Shown: positions 8,428 through 17,118 of the stretch, in pieces
How positions within the stretch are numbered: the first letter of the stretch is position 1
Layout of the letters: each line of letters begins with the position of its first letter
Translations under genes and position numbers: made by a program
Notes under the pieces: generated by a model
What the model was told of the DNA's origin: nothing
The model's input: the letters and a program-made list of their open reading frames with translations, nothing else
Database searches by the model: none
Source: Bacteroidia bacterium
GTDB taxonomy: Bacteria > Bacteroidota > Bacteroidia > JADZBD01
Length of the DNA stretch: 64,000 nt
Assembly: GCA_020852255.1 (NCBI GenBank)
Contig: JADZBD010000016.1
Span: 186,001-250,000 of the forward strand
Direction of reading: 5' to 3'

Positions 8428-9135
8428 ATGTTAATGTTTGACCCTGTTCTGCTGATAATCACTATAGTATTTGCCGTTATCGGCTTTATCATCAGCGGAA
8501 CCCTGAAGTCCAAATTCGCCAAATACTCCCGAACACCTATGCGGTCGGGGCTTAGCGGAAAGGAAGTAGCTGAAAAAATGCTTCGCGACAACAATGTTCA
8601 CGATGTAAAAGTAATTTCTGTTGAAGGCCAGCTCACGGATCATTACAATCCGAAGAACCGCACGGTAAATCTCAGTCGTTCTGTATACGAAGGGCGCCAT
8701 ATAGCGGCCGCTGCGGTTGCTGCCCACGAATGCGGACACGCGGTTCAGCATGCTCAAAGCTATGCGTGGCTGCAAATGCGTTCAGCCCTGGTTCCGGTTG
8801 TTCAGATCGGGACCACTTTATTGAACTTCGTGATCTTTGCGGTTATGATCGCTGCATTTGCCTTACCTGCCCTTTCCAACATTGGTCTGCTTATCATGAT
8901 CATTGCACAGGCTCTTATTACCCTTTTTACGCTGGTTACATTACCCGTAGAAATTGATGCAAGTCAGCGGGCGCTGATATGGCTTCAGAGTAGTCGCATT
9001 TCGGCCGGAGAAGAGCAAGGTCAGGCGAAAGATGCCCTTACCTGGGCCGGCCTTACCTACCTGGCAGCCGCACTGGGTGCGTTGGTGACCCTGCTATATT
9101 TAGTTTTGCAATTTACGGGGAGACGGGATAACTAG
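8428..9135 (+). CDS. Zinc metallopeptidase, YugP family
   Basis: 235 residues. The N-terminal hydrophobic segment (about 6-24) is followed by a zinc-binding HECGH motif at residues 100-104 (AAHECGHAVQHAQSYAW), then paired transmembrane segments (about 120-165) and a final one near 210-230. This is the layout of the YugP (Peptidase_Mx-like) membrane zinc proteases. NLSRSVYEGRHIAAAAVAAH just before the motif is also typical. It is divergent from surE across about 125 bp and is followed by a strong hairpin terminator, so it is probably monocistronic. The physiological substrate is unknown. Confidence 0.88.
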   Translation: MLMFDPVLLIITIVFAVIGFIISGTLKSKFAKYSRTPMRSGLSGKEVAEKMLRDNNVHDVKVISVEGQLTDHYNPKNRTVNLSRSVYEGRHIAAAAVAAHECGHAVQHAQSYAWLQMRSALVPVVQIGTTLLNFVIFAVMIAAFALPALSNIGLLIMIIAQALITLFTLVTLPVEIDASQRALIWLQSSRISAGEEQGQAKDALTWAGLTYLAAALGALVTLLYLVLQFTGRRDN

Positions 9136-9172
9136 TTGATTTTCTGACACATAAATAATTTGGTATTTCATT

Positions 9173-9203
9173 AAGAAGCCCGGAGTAATTCTCCGGGCTT
9201 CTT
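9173..9203 (+). terminator. Intrinsic terminator after the YugP-type gene
   Basis: Perfect 13-bp stem: AAGAAGCCCGGAG (9173-9185), five-base loop, CTCCGGGCTTCTT (9191-9203), followed by a short AT-rich tail. It separates the metallopeptidase gene from the next plus-strand gene. Confidence 0.8.
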
Positions 9204-9262
9204 AATTTTACAAGAATATGGAAAGGGCTCTCAACCTGCATCCATCTCTAAAACACACCACT

Positions 9263-10897
9263 ATGAAAAACAAATTTCTGCTTGGGATTTTCCTTCAGGC
9301 GTTGACCATTCCTGCGTTTTACTCACAGGAAAAAAAAGTTAAACACGACATTAAGGAGGTAACCGTTTTTCTCGCAGGCGCACAGGTAACGCACGCAGGA
9401 AATGTAACGGTTACCGCTGGAAAGAACGAATTTGTATTTGATGATCTTTCGCACTCCATTGATGTGAATTCTATTCAGGCAAAAGGTGAGGGAGATTTTA
9501 CCATTCTCAGTGTTTCACACCGGATCAATTACCTGAATCCTGATTTTAAGACAAAGGAAGTGAAGACCATGCAGGACAGCCTGGAGAGCATGCAGATGAA
9601 GCTGGACATGAACCGCGCGATCCGCGGAGTTTATGAGAGTGAGCAGTCCCTGCTACTGGAGAACAAAAAAATCGGCGGTGCCAACACGGGCGTATCTGCA
9701 GCGGAACTGGAGAAAACGGCGAATTTGCTGCGCACCCGCCTCATCGAGATCCAGATGAAGATCCAGGAATTGCGCATCAAGGAAAAGAAGCTCAATGAGC
9801 AGATATCCAAACTAAGTTCTCAGCTCAATGAGATGAATGCACATAAGAACCGGACCAGCGGGGAAGTGATTGTAACCGTGAACGCCCGGCAGGCCGCCAG
9901 CGGCAAACTCAGTGTTAGTTTTCTGACCCCTCAGGCGGGATGGATTCCCAGCTACGACATCCGTGCCATTGACAACTCTTCGCCCATTAAGCTGGATTAC
10001 CGTGCGAATGTTTGGCAGAATTCCGGCAGCGACTGGAATGATGTTAAGCTGTTGCTCAGCACAGGGAACCCGACGATCAGCGGAACGGCGCCCACGCTTA
10101 TGCCCTGGTGGCTGACGTACTATGTGGCACAGTATAAGAACCAGCCAAGCAGCGTGAATTACGGATATATGAACAGCATGCCTCCTTCAACCGTAACGAT
10201 GGACGGGGAAGGAGCCATCAATGAAGAACCAGCTCCGCCTCCGGTTCCCAGCCTCACCACGAGTTCCTTCACCCAGATGAATGAAAGCGCAGTGAATACC
10301 GTGTTCGACATTTCCATACCGTACACCATCCGAAGCGACTCAAAAAAATATTCCGTGGAGGTTCAATCCTTCAGCATTCCGGCACAATACCGGTATTTCT
10401 GCGCGCCGAAAATGGACCGTGATGCATTTCTACTTGCTAAAATCACCGGGTGGGACAAATTAAACCTGCTCAGTGGAGAAGCAAACGTGTTTTATGAAGG
10501 CATGTATGTGGGAAAGAGTTACATCAATACACGTTCTACCTCCGACACCTTATCGTTATCACTCGGACGCGACAAAAACGTGGTAGTAACAAGGATCAAG
10601 GTAGGAGAACTTTGTGAGAAGAAAGTGATCGGCAATCAGAAGAAAGAGACGCTCGTATTTGAGATCAATGTAAGAAACAAGAAGAAGCAGGAAATTGAAA
10701 TTGATATCGAAGATCAGTATCCCCTCTCCTCCATCAAAGAAATAGAGATTGAGTTGCTGGAGAGTTCCGGTGCCAAGGTGGATCCGGTGAGCGGAAAGAT
10801 ATCCTGGAAATATAAAATGCCAGGCGGCGACACAAAGAAAATGAAGTTCAGTTTCTCCGTAAAATTTCCAAAAGATAAGGTACTCGGAAATCTTTAA
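9263..10897 (+). CDS. Mucoidy-inhibitor MuiA-type protein (DUF4139/DUF4140)
   Basis: 544 residues from ATG 9263; the frame is open 45 bases upstream, but the signal peptide (MKNKFLLGIFLQALTIPAF) begins here. The N-terminal part (VTVFLAGAQVTHAGNVTV, residues about 30-50) matches the DUF4140 region. It is followed by a coiled coil (about 85-200). The DUF4139 C-terminal region has AGWIPSYDIRA, LDYRANVWQNSGSDW, LLSTGNP and the conserved end KMKFSFSVKFPKD. An acidic Pro-rich linker lies near 310-345. Family proteins are exported; the molecular role is not established. The last 4 bp overlap the convergent RNA methyltransferase gene. Confidence 0.85.
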   Translation: MKNKFLLGIFLQALTIPAFYSQEKKVKHDIKEVTVFLAGAQVTHAGNVTVTAGKNEFVFDDLSHSIDVNSIQAKGEGDFTILSVSHRINYLNPDFKTKEVKTMQDSLESMQMKLDMNRAIRGVYESEQSLLLENKKIGGANTGVSAAELEKTANLLRTRLIEIQMKIQELRIKEKKLNEQISKLSSQLNEMNAHKNRTSGEVIVTVNARQAASGKLSVSFLTPQAGWIPSYDIRAIDNSSPIKLDYRANVWQNSGSDWNDVKLLLSTGNPTISGTAPTLMPWWLTYYVAQYKNQPSSVNYGYMNSMPPSTVTMDGEGAINEEPAPPPVPSLTTSSFTQMNESAVNTVFDISIPYTIRSDSKKYSVEVQSFSIPAQYRYFCAPKMDRDAFLLAKITGWDKLNLLSGEANVFYEGMYVGKSYINTRSTSDTLSLSLGRDKNVVVTRIKVGELCEKKVIGNQKKETLVFEINVRNKKKQEIEIDIEDQYPLSSIKEIEIELLESSGAKVDPVSGKISWKYKMPGGDTKKMKFSFSVKFPKDKVLGNL

Positions 10898-11658
10898 GCC
10901 GGGCGGCGCCGGAATTCAGAACAAAGAATACCGGCAGCAACCGCTGCATTCAGAGATTCTGCCCCGGAACTTCCAGGGTGCAGGTGAGCGAAGGAAGGGA
11001 TGGAAAGTCGGCGTGTGATGTGTGTACACACGGCTTCTGATATCCCCTTCCCTTCGTTCCCGATGAGGAGCAATGCGGAGGCAGGAAGATCAGCAGTATA
11101 AACACTTTCCCCTTCCATAAAGGTTCCGGCTACCACCACGTCTGCCGGGAGGGCGGGGATGAACTCCAGCAAGTTCCTGTAATGCAACTTCACACGTGCA
11201 ATGGAACCCATGGTAGCCTGCACCGCTTTGGGATTGTACAAATCCACCGTTTCCTGTGAACAAATAACATGTTCCACACCAAACCAATCCGCAATTCGCA
11301 GTAAAGTACCGAGGTTACCCGGATCCCGGATATCGTCCAGCGCAATGGTCAGCTTCCCGGAAAGCGCAGTGGTATCCAGCCGGTGCTCCGGGATGGAGCA
11401 AACAGCCAGCACACCGGAGGGGGTATGAAGAGAAGATATGCGCCCCATTTCCCTGGCGGTAATACGGATGACCGCCGTATCGTGGGAAAAAAGGGAATGT
11501 TGAAAATTGACGCTGGAATAGATCTCCTTCACCCCTATGCCACTGCTCAGCAGATCATGAACCATTTTCTCGCCTTCGGCAACAAAACAACGATGCTCAT
11601 CACGAAACTTCTTCTGCTGAAGAGAACGAATAAAGGAGGCTTGATTTTTGCTTAGCAA
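10894..11658 (-). CDS. TrmH/SpoU-family RNA 2'-O-methyltransferase
   Basis: 254 residues. The N-terminal substrate-binding part (KNQASFIRSLQQKKFRDEHR, FVAEGEKMV) is followed by a SPOUT knot domain with ALDDIRDPGNLGTLLRIADW (motif 1), LIGNEGKGIS (motif 2) and GAESLNAAVAAGIL (motif 3). It uses SAM to methylate a ribose in rRNA or tRNA; the target base cannot be told. It is divergent from tamL with only 60 bp between, in which each gene has an exact TAnnTTTG box. Confidence 0.93.
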   Translation of the reverse strand: MLSKNQASFIRSLQQKKFRDEHRCFVAEGEKMVHDLLSSGIGVKEIYSSVNFQHSLFSHDTAVIRITAREMGRISSLHTPSGVLAVCSIPEHRLDTTALSGKLTIALDDIRDPGNLGTLLRIADWFGVEHVICSQETVDLYNPKAVQATMGSIARVKLHYRNLLEFIPALPADVVVAGTFMEGESVYTADLPASALLLIGNEGKGISEAVCTHITRRLSIPSFAHLHPGSSGAESLNAAVAAGILCSEFRRRPA

Positions 11659-11675
11659 GGGACGAGTTTTCGGGT

Positions 11676-11683
11676 TACTTTTG
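11676..11683 (+). promoter_or_regulatory. Bacteroidota -7 promoter box upstream of tamL
   Basis: TACTTTTG, exact TAnnTTTG, 35 bases before the tamL TTG start. A TTTG at 11647-11650 could serve as the -33 element at a slightly long spacing (25 bases). Confidence 0.55.
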
Positions 11684-11695
11684 TACGTCAGCCCC

Positions 11696-11703
11696 CAAAG
11701 CTA
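11696..11703 (-). promoter_or_regulatory. Bacteroidota -7 box for the RNA methyltransferase
   Basis: TAGCTTTG on the minus strand, exact TAnnTTTG, 37 bases before the ATG at 11658. It lies 12 bases from the opposing tamL box, so the two divergent promoters interleave. No clear -33 element. Confidence 0.45.
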
Positions 11704-11718
11704 ATAAATTTCAAGTCA

Positions 11719-14256
11719 TTGGCCCTCCGAAGGTTATATCTCATACGGATCTGCTTTCCGGTAGTTTTGCTCTTTTTTGCCTGCAGCCCTGTCAAGAAAG
11801 TGAAAGACGGGGAGTTTCTGCTGACTAAAAATGAGATCGTGGAAGTGGACGCGAAGCTACTGGAACTGAAGGGAGACATTGACCTGGACGAGATTGAAGC
11901 CTACATCCGTCAAAAACCCAATCGCAAGGTGCTCCGCCTGCGAATGCACCTGGGCGTTTACAACAGCATAAATGAAGACCGGCTGAAGAAGAAAAAGACC
12001 CGCCGTGAAACCCGTTTTGCCAGAAAGGACAAACGTCGCCAGAAGCGGCATAACAAATATGTAGCGAGAAAAATAAAAAAGGGCAAGCCGTATAAACCGT
12101 TCAGTCCCATGAACCGCAATCGCAGAACCTTTCGGGAATGGGTCATGGACATCGGTGAGGCCCCGGTGATCTACGATTCGCTTCTGGCTCATAAATCAGC
12201 ACGCCAGATCCGGATGTACCTGCAGAACAAAGGTTTTTTTAACGCCGTAGTCAGGGACAGTGTGGTGATGAAAAGAAAACGTGCCCAGGTTTACTATATT
12301 ATTGATCACAAAAAGCCGTATCAGGTACGCAAGGTTTCGTACGAAATCACTGATCCGCTGCTCGCCTATTATGTTTACCAGGATACGGCGAATCGTCAGA
12401 TTATCCCCGGCAGGAATTACGATGTTGACAAGATTACCTCCGAGCGCGAAAGAATCACCCGCCACCTGAAAAATAACGGCTATTACTACTTCGTAAAAGA
12501 ATATATCTTTTTTGAGATAGACAGTACTCTGGGAAGCCGAAGTGTGGATATTACCATACTGATCAAGAGCCGGGAGATGCCCGTCACCGGTCAACCTGAT
12601 TCCATCCGGGTGCTGGATCACCTCCGGTACAGGATAGGAAACATTTTTATTCACCCGGATTTTAATCCCAAGATGAAGGGTATGGTTCCACAGGACAGCA
12701 GTAACTATAAAGGCATTTTTATTGTCTGCCATCAAACACCTAAATTCCATGACCGGATTCTGGCAGACGCCGTAATGTTTCACAGCGGAGAATACTACCA
12801 GAGTGTGCTGGCCGATGCCACTTATCAGCGGTTTTCGGAATTAAAATCTTTTAAGTTTATCAATGTTTCCTTCCGGGAAGCAGGTGCGGGCGTTCTGGAC
12901 GCATACATTTATCTGACTCCCGTGGTAAAACAATCATTCTCCATTGAAACCGAAGGGACGAACACAGGAGGAAATCTTGGAATATCGGGAAGTTTTATTT
13001 ATCAAAACAGGAATGTCTTCAAAGGAGCTGAGGTCTTTGAAATAAAACTGAAAGGCGGACTGGAGATTCAGCAATCGGATCCCGGGAATGATGAAAATTC
13101 CGCCATCGTCTCGAATAGTTTTATTCCTTTCAATACATTGGAATTCGGACCGGAGCTGAATCTGCATGTACCGCGTTTTCTCTCGCCGGTGAAATTCAAA
13201 ATGTCGCGACTGGCCAATCCGCACACAACCTTCACCGTTAGCATGAATGTGCAGAAGCGTCCGAGCTTTTCCCGCACCGCCGTCAGCGGGTCGCTCAATT
13301 ATACCTGGAAGGAAAATGTATTCAAACGGCATACCGTATATCCCGTTGAGCTCAATCTGATCAGTATTGATCCCTACCCCGAATTTGAGGACTATCTGAA
13401 CAACAGCCAGGATCCATTTGTAGTATACCGCTACTCTGACCATACAATACTCGGGGGACGGTACGCATTTGTTTACAATAATCAGACGGCAGGATCGCGC
13501 AAAGGATTCTGGTATTTCCGTGGTGGTGCTGAAGCGGCAGGAAATTTACTCCGGGGTGTTTTCAACCTGGTAGATCAGTTTGTTCAGGAACTACCGACCG
13601 AGGAAGGCGGTTATTTACTTAATGGCTCACGGTTCTCACAGTACCTGCGGTGTGAAGCAGATCTCCGTTATTACAAATCGCTCACTGAGATGAGTAAACT
13701 GGTACTGCGTGCGTTTGTTGGGGTGGGAAAGCCACTCCATAACCTGCGTGAACTCCCCTTTGAAAAAAGTTTCTTCGCCGGAGGACCCAACTCTATACGA
13801 GGCTGGAAAGCCCGCACGATTGGCCCTGGTTCATATTACCGTACCGGCATCAGCACCTTCGACCAGGTGGGAGACAATCAGATCGAGCTGAATTTTGAGT
13901 ACCGCTTTAATCTGGTGAAAGTGGTGCATGCCGCTTTCTTTACCGATGCGGGAAATATCTGGATGAGACGGGATTTTGAAGACCGCGACGGTGAAGATAT
14001 CACCGTAAAGAGGGCGTACAAGGAACTGGCTATCGGTTCAGGATTCGGACTGCGTCTGGATTTCAGCTTCTTTGTCATCCGACTGGACCTGGGAATTAAA
14101 ATGCATGACCCGATCTTCTCCGAAGGGGACCGGTGGGTGGTACAGCACCTGTTCGACAAAGAATGGAAAACTAACTGGACACCCAGCACGGGCGTTCAGG
14201 AAACTGGAAAATATCCCTTTTATAATTTCAATTTCGGGATTGGATATCCCTTCTAA
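11719..14256 (+). CDS. tamL: TamL: BamA/TamA-family outer-membrane assembly lipoprotein
   Basis: 845 residues. The only start that keeps the signal is TTG at 11719 (MALRRLYLIRICFPVVLLFF then AC), a lipobox ending at Cys22, so it is a lipoprotein. A very basic stretch lies at about 90-125. POTRA-like modules follow (QIRMYLQNKGFFNAVV, RITRHLKNNGYYYF). The C-terminal surface-antigen barrel has FAGGPNSIRGWKART, LNFEYRFNL and AAFFTDAGNIW, and ends NFNFGIGYPF. Lipidated TamA homologues (TamL) act with TamB in outer-membrane biogenesis in Bacteroidota. No tamB lies beside it here, which is unusual. Confidence 0.87.
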   Translation: MALRRLYLIRICFPVVLLFFACSPVKKVKDGEFLLTKNEIVEVDAKLLELKGDIDLDEIEAYIRQKPNRKVLRLRMHLGVYNSINEDRLKKKKTRRETRFARKDKRRQKRHNKYVARKIKKGKPYKPFSPMNRNRRTFREWVMDIGEAPVIYDSLLAHKSARQIRMYLQNKGFFNAVVRDSVVMKRKRAQVYYIIDHKKPYQVRKVSYEITDPLLAYYVYQDTANRQIIPGRNYDVDKITSERERITRHLKNNGYYYFVKEYIFFEIDSTLGSRSVDITILIKSREMPVTGQPDSIRVLDHLRYRIGNIFIHPDFNPKMKGMVPQDSSNYKGIFIVCHQTPKFHDRILADAVMFHSGEYYQSVLADATYQRFSELKSFKFINVSFREAGAGVLDAYIYLTPVVKQSFSIETEGTNTGGNLGISGSFIYQNRNVFKGAEVFEIKLKGGLEIQQSDPGNDENSAIVSNSFIPFNTLEFGPELNLHVPRFLSPVKFKMSRLANPHTTFTVSMNVQKRPSFSRTAVSGSLNYTWKENVFKRHTVYPVELNLISIDPYPEFEDYLNNSQDPFVVYRYSDHTILGGRYAFVYNNQTAGSRKGFWYFRGGAEAAGNLLRGVFNLVDQFVQELPTEEGGYLLNGSRFSQYLRCEADLRYYKSLTEMSKLVLRAFVGVGKPLHNLRELPFEKSFFAGGPNSIRGWKARTIGPGSYYRTGISTFDQVGDNQIELNFEYRFNLVKVVHAAFFTDAGNIWMRRDFEDRDGEDITVKRAYKELAIGSGFGLRLDFSFFVIRLDLGIKMHDPIFSEGDRWVVQHLFDKEWKTNWTPSTGVQETGKYPFYNFNFGIGYPF

Positions 14257-14265
14257 ACATCCACT

Positions 14266-14685
14266 CTACCTTCCCTGCAAAGCAAAATACTCCTCTCTCT
14301 TTTTTTGAAGCCATTCCGAAGCCTCTGCGAAGGTCCGAAACAAGTAAGTAGGTGCCGGCGGCCGGTTTATTTTAATAAAAAAATTACTGATCATTCTGGT
14401 AGCAAGGCTATTCGTAACTATCGCTTTGGCGATGGCATTCCGGTTGACTTCGATTGTTGCGGAAAACTCCCGCCCTTCTTTCGAAATATTATTATACTCT
14501 CCCGATTCGAAGATCAACGTATACGGCTGGTCCCCGACAAGGCGGAGTTTGGCCTCATGCATGGCTTTCATATCCTCCAGCTCCAGATGATGGTGCTCTT
14601 TTAGCCGTATATGCACATGCCCCTCGGGGGACAATCGCACTATCGCTTTTTCGAGAGAAATTACTTCCCGGGAGTTGGGCTGCAT
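14266..14685 (-). CDS. STAS/SpoIIAA-like small protein, copy 1
   Basis: 139 residues, cytoplasmic, no signal. The fold pattern is that of small STAS/SpoIIAA-like proteins: a strand-rich N-terminus (EKAIVRLSPEGHVHIRL), a helix (LEDMKAMHEAKL), a strand (YTLIFES), then AKAIVTNSLATRMISNFFI and a terminal F-x-x-x-x-EASEWLQKK. It is clearly paralogous to 35022-35459 (shared A-x-A-V/I-x-TNSLA, NFFI, F-x-x-x-x-x-A-x-x-WL-x-KK). It converges on tamL with a 9-bp gap. The role is unknown; the link to SpoIIE phosphatases is argued under the second copy. An exact Pfam assignment was not possible. Confidence 0.72.
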   Translation of the reverse strand: MQPNSREVISLEKAIVRLSPEGHVHIRLKEHHHLELEDMKAMHEAKLRLVGDQPYTLIFESGEYNNISKEGREFSATIEVNRNAIAKAIVTNSLATRMISNFFIKINRPPAPTYLFRTFAEASEWLQKKREEYFALQGR

Positions 14686-14696
14686 CTCTGCCAGAT

Positions 14697-15695
14697 CTAA
14701 TCAAGTATCACTTTGAGCATATTCATTTTCTCTCCGGCGATGATTCTCAGCAAATAGACACCGCGGGGAAGAGCACTAAGGTCCAGACGTGCTTTTTCAC
14801 CTTCGAAATGCTCCTGCAGGATGGTTCGCCCGAAAAGATCTATCAGCTCCAACCGGACAGGAAGTTGAATTCCGTCTGTGCCGGCTACCTCTACTATCCC
14901 GGTTGTGGGGTTGGGATAAACTGAAAATCCGGCAAGGGGGGAGATTTCCTCCATCGCTGTAGTGGATCCGCAATTAAGTGCGATAAGCTGGGCGCCAGTG
15001 ACCCAGCCTGTAGAACTGCATCCTGAAAGTGCTGCCACTTTATTTCCGGTAGGTCCGGGAGGAGCCTGTAATTCATCTGCAATTTCCAGATTTTCGTTCC
15101 CCCAGGGGTGATTGCCTGTAGTTCCTACATCTACACGCTCCGTCATCGAATTCGGGGGAACAATATTGTTCAAAGAGTTATTCACGCTGCAAAAGAAAAT
15201 TCCGACCAATCGCTTATTCGGGGAGGAGGTGAAAACACCATTCGCTACAATATTTGCGCAGGCATCCTGCGCACCGTAACTACTGAACACATCAATGGGA
15301 TTGGCTGTATTCACTCCGCTGTAAGCAACAATACATCCTACCAGATACTGTGAAGCATTTCCTGTGAAAATGTGGGTTACGGGTTCCGAAGGACCGGCAA
15401 TCTTGTAGAAAGTAACAAGTTGCGGCGTGGTATTGCCTGAGCCACATCCTGATCCGGTGTTAATAGTGCTGGCCAGCAATGTCCATCCCACCGGTGCGGT
15501 GATGACGCTGCCATTGCACCACCCCATATGAATGGCGGCAATCATCAGGTCATTTTGGACCACTGCCGTTGGCTTTGTTAAGGTGACGACATTTGAATTC
15601 CCTATGGCGGAAGTGGCACCAACGAAAGCGCATTGTGCGCTGATTGTAAGGACCAGGAATAGTGATGCGGAAAAAAGTGTAAAGTGTTTTTTCAT
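14697..15695 (-). CDS. Secreted protein with T9SS type A sorting domain
   Basis: 332 residues with signal peptide MKKHFTLFSASLFLVLTISAQ. The body (about 22-245) contains VTLTKPTAVVQNDLMIAAI, GWTLLAS and FYKIAGPSEPVTHIF, a pattern seen in extracellular jelly-roll-like secreted domains. The end (SVYPNPTTGIVEV, LIDLFGRTILQ, LPRGVYLLRI, MLKVILD) is a complete type A T9SS sorting domain. It probably ends on the surface. No catalytic residues are recognised. It lies alone between the STAS-like gene and the MBL hydrolase, on the same strand. Confidence 0.8.
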   Translation of the reverse strand: MKKHFTLFSASLFLVLTISAQCAFVGATSAIGNSNVVTLTKPTAVVQNDLMIAAIHMGWCNGSVITAPVGWTLLASTINTGSGCGSGNTTPQLVTFYKIAGPSEPVTHIFTGNASQYLVGCIVAYSGVNTANPIDVFSSYGAQDACANIVANGVFTSSPNKRLVGIFFCSVNNSLNNIVPPNSMTERVDVGTTGNHPWGNENLEIADELQAPPGPTGNKVAALSGCSSTGWVTGAQLIALNCGSTTAMEEISPLAGFSVYPNPTTGIVEVAGTDGIQLPVRLELIDLFGRTILQEHFEGEKARLDLSALPRGVYLLRIIAGEKMNMLKVILD

Positions 15696-15757
15696 GAAAG
15701 AGCAGTTTTCTTAGAGATCTAATATGGGTTAAATATATGAAATTATAGTAAAACGAT

Positions 15758-16528
15758 TCAGGAGTCAACGGTCAGTCCGTCCCATGCCAGCTGGATATGC
15801 GCGGGTAGTTCCCTGTTCACCTCTTCGTGCAATCCCATCTGGTGCGAGATGTGAGTAAAATACGTCCGCTCTGCCCTGAGATCTTCAGCCAATGCCACCG
15901 CTTCATCCAGCGTAAAATGGGAAATGTGCTTTTCCCGCCTGAGGGCGTTTAAAACCAACACCTTGGCTCCACGTATCAGTTTTCGTGATGCCTCGGGGAT
16001 GTGATTTGCATCTGTTATATAAACAATATCAGCAACACGAAAACCCAGTACAGGCAGCCGGTAATGTAACACGGGAATCGGTGTCAATGGAATATCATCG
16101 ATAAAGAACCGGAGGCCGGAATGAATCGTGTGCAGATTTATCTTTGGGATTCCCGGGTAATCGCTTCCATCAAAGACGTACGCGAATTCCCGTCGCAGTG
16201 CGTCCTGTACCAGCGGCTCCGCAAACACATCCACCGCGGCACCTGAAGTAAAATTAAAGGCGCGCACATCATCCATTCCGGCAATATGATCCTTGTGAGC
16301 GTGCGTAAACACCACCGCAGCAATCTGTTTTACACGTTCCCGTAACATTTGCTGCCGGAAATCAGGACCCGTATCAATAACGATATTTCTTCCTCCCACT
16401 GTAAACATCACGGAAGAGCGCAGTCGCTTGTCTCTGGGATCTGCCGAAGAACATATCCGGCACGGACATGAAACCACAGGAACTCCCTGCGATGTGCCGG
16501 TACCCAGGAATGTAAGGCGAACATTCAT
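15758..16528 (-). CDS. MBL-fold metallo-hydrolase (PhnP/YycJ-like)
   Basis: 256 residues from the ATG at 16528, which overlaps the paaY stop (ATGA); an in-frame ATG at 16540 is less likely. LTFLGTGTSQGVP opens the metallo-beta-lactamase fold, CPCRIC (about 20-25) resembles the extra zinc site of PhnP-like enzymes, and THAHKDHIAGMDD is the HxHxDH metal site. ITDANHIP and THISHQMG complete the ligands. It is probably a phosphodiesterase acting on cyclic phosphates or nucleotides. The substrate cannot be read from sequence. It is co-transcribed with paaY by position. Confidence 0.85.
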   Translation of the reverse strand: MNVRLTFLGTGTSQGVPVVSCPCRICSSADPRDKRLRSSVMFTVGGRNIVIDTGPDFRQQMLRERVKQIAAVVFTHAHKDHIAGMDDVRAFNFTSGAAVDVFAEPLVQDALRREFAYVFDGSDYPGIPKINLHTIHSGLRFFIDDIPLTPIPVLHYRLPVLGFRVADIVYITDANHIPEASRKLIRGAKVLVLNALRREKHISHFTLDEAVALAEDLRAERTYFTHISHQMGLHEEVNRELPAHIQLAWDGLTVDS

Positions 16529-17112
16529 TGCTTTTTCCAATTCCTGTATATTTCCTGCTGCTTCGGCCGGTTTTCCGGAACAGAGCGCAGGGACTCACAG
16601 GCATTCAGCCTCTGATGAAGATCCGCTGGTAAACCCTGGTAAAGTCCGGTCCCTTTCGTCTTCCAGGCTAACATCTCCTCAGATACATCCTTGATAATCT
16701 TACCTGGATTACCTACAACGATTTTACGTGCAGGAATCTTCATTCCTTCAGGAATCAATGTTAGGGCTCCAATAATACTGCTCTCTCCTACTTCCGCGTG
16801 ATCCATGATCACAGCGTTCATACCTATCAAAGTATTTTTACAAAGATTGGCTCCGTGAATAACCGCGCCATGCCCAACATGTGCTCCTTCACGCAGATAA
16901 ACAGTAATACCCGGAAACATATGCACGGTACAATTCTCCTGTATATTACAACCGTCTTCTATTACAATTTCTCCCCAGTCGCCGCGGATTGCAGCACCGG
17001 GTCCTACGTATACATTTTTACCAATAATAACATTTCCGGTAACACATGCCTGAGGATGCACGAATGACGATTCGTGGACCACGGGTATATATCCGTTAAA
17101 GGAGTAGATCAC
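16525..17112 (-). CDS. paaY: PaaY-like gamma-carbonic-anhydrase-fold hexapeptide protein
   Basis: 195 residues. Left-handed beta-helix hexapeptide repeats run through about 1-155 (VTGNVIIGKNVYVGPGAAIR, EGAHVGHGAVIHGANL, NTLIGMNAVIMD) with the His metal ligands of the gamma-CA fold. The helical tail (WKTKGTGLYQGLPADLHQRL) is the PaaY-type extension. PaaY is a thioesterase that clears dead-end CoA esters formed in phenylacetate catabolism. Proximity to paaJ, paaI, paaH and paaG favours PaaY over a generic YrdA carbonic anhydrase, although a subtilase gene intervenes. Confidence 0.8.
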   Translation of the reverse strand: MIYSFNGYIPVVHESSFVHPQACVTGNVIIGKNVYVGPGAAIRGDWGEIVIEDGCNIQENCTVHMFPGITVYLREGAHVGHGAVIHGANLCKNTLIGMNAVIMDHAEVGESSIIGALTLIPEGMKIPARKIVVGNPGKIIKDVSEEMLAWKTKGTGLYQGLPADLHQRLNACESLRSVPENRPKQQEIYRNWKKQ

Positions 17113-17118
17113 AGAGTA

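Noticed and set aside
12196-12783. 195-codon open frame on the minus strand inside tamL
   Set aside because: It lies antisense to a well-supported outer-membrane protein and its translation has no motif or signal.
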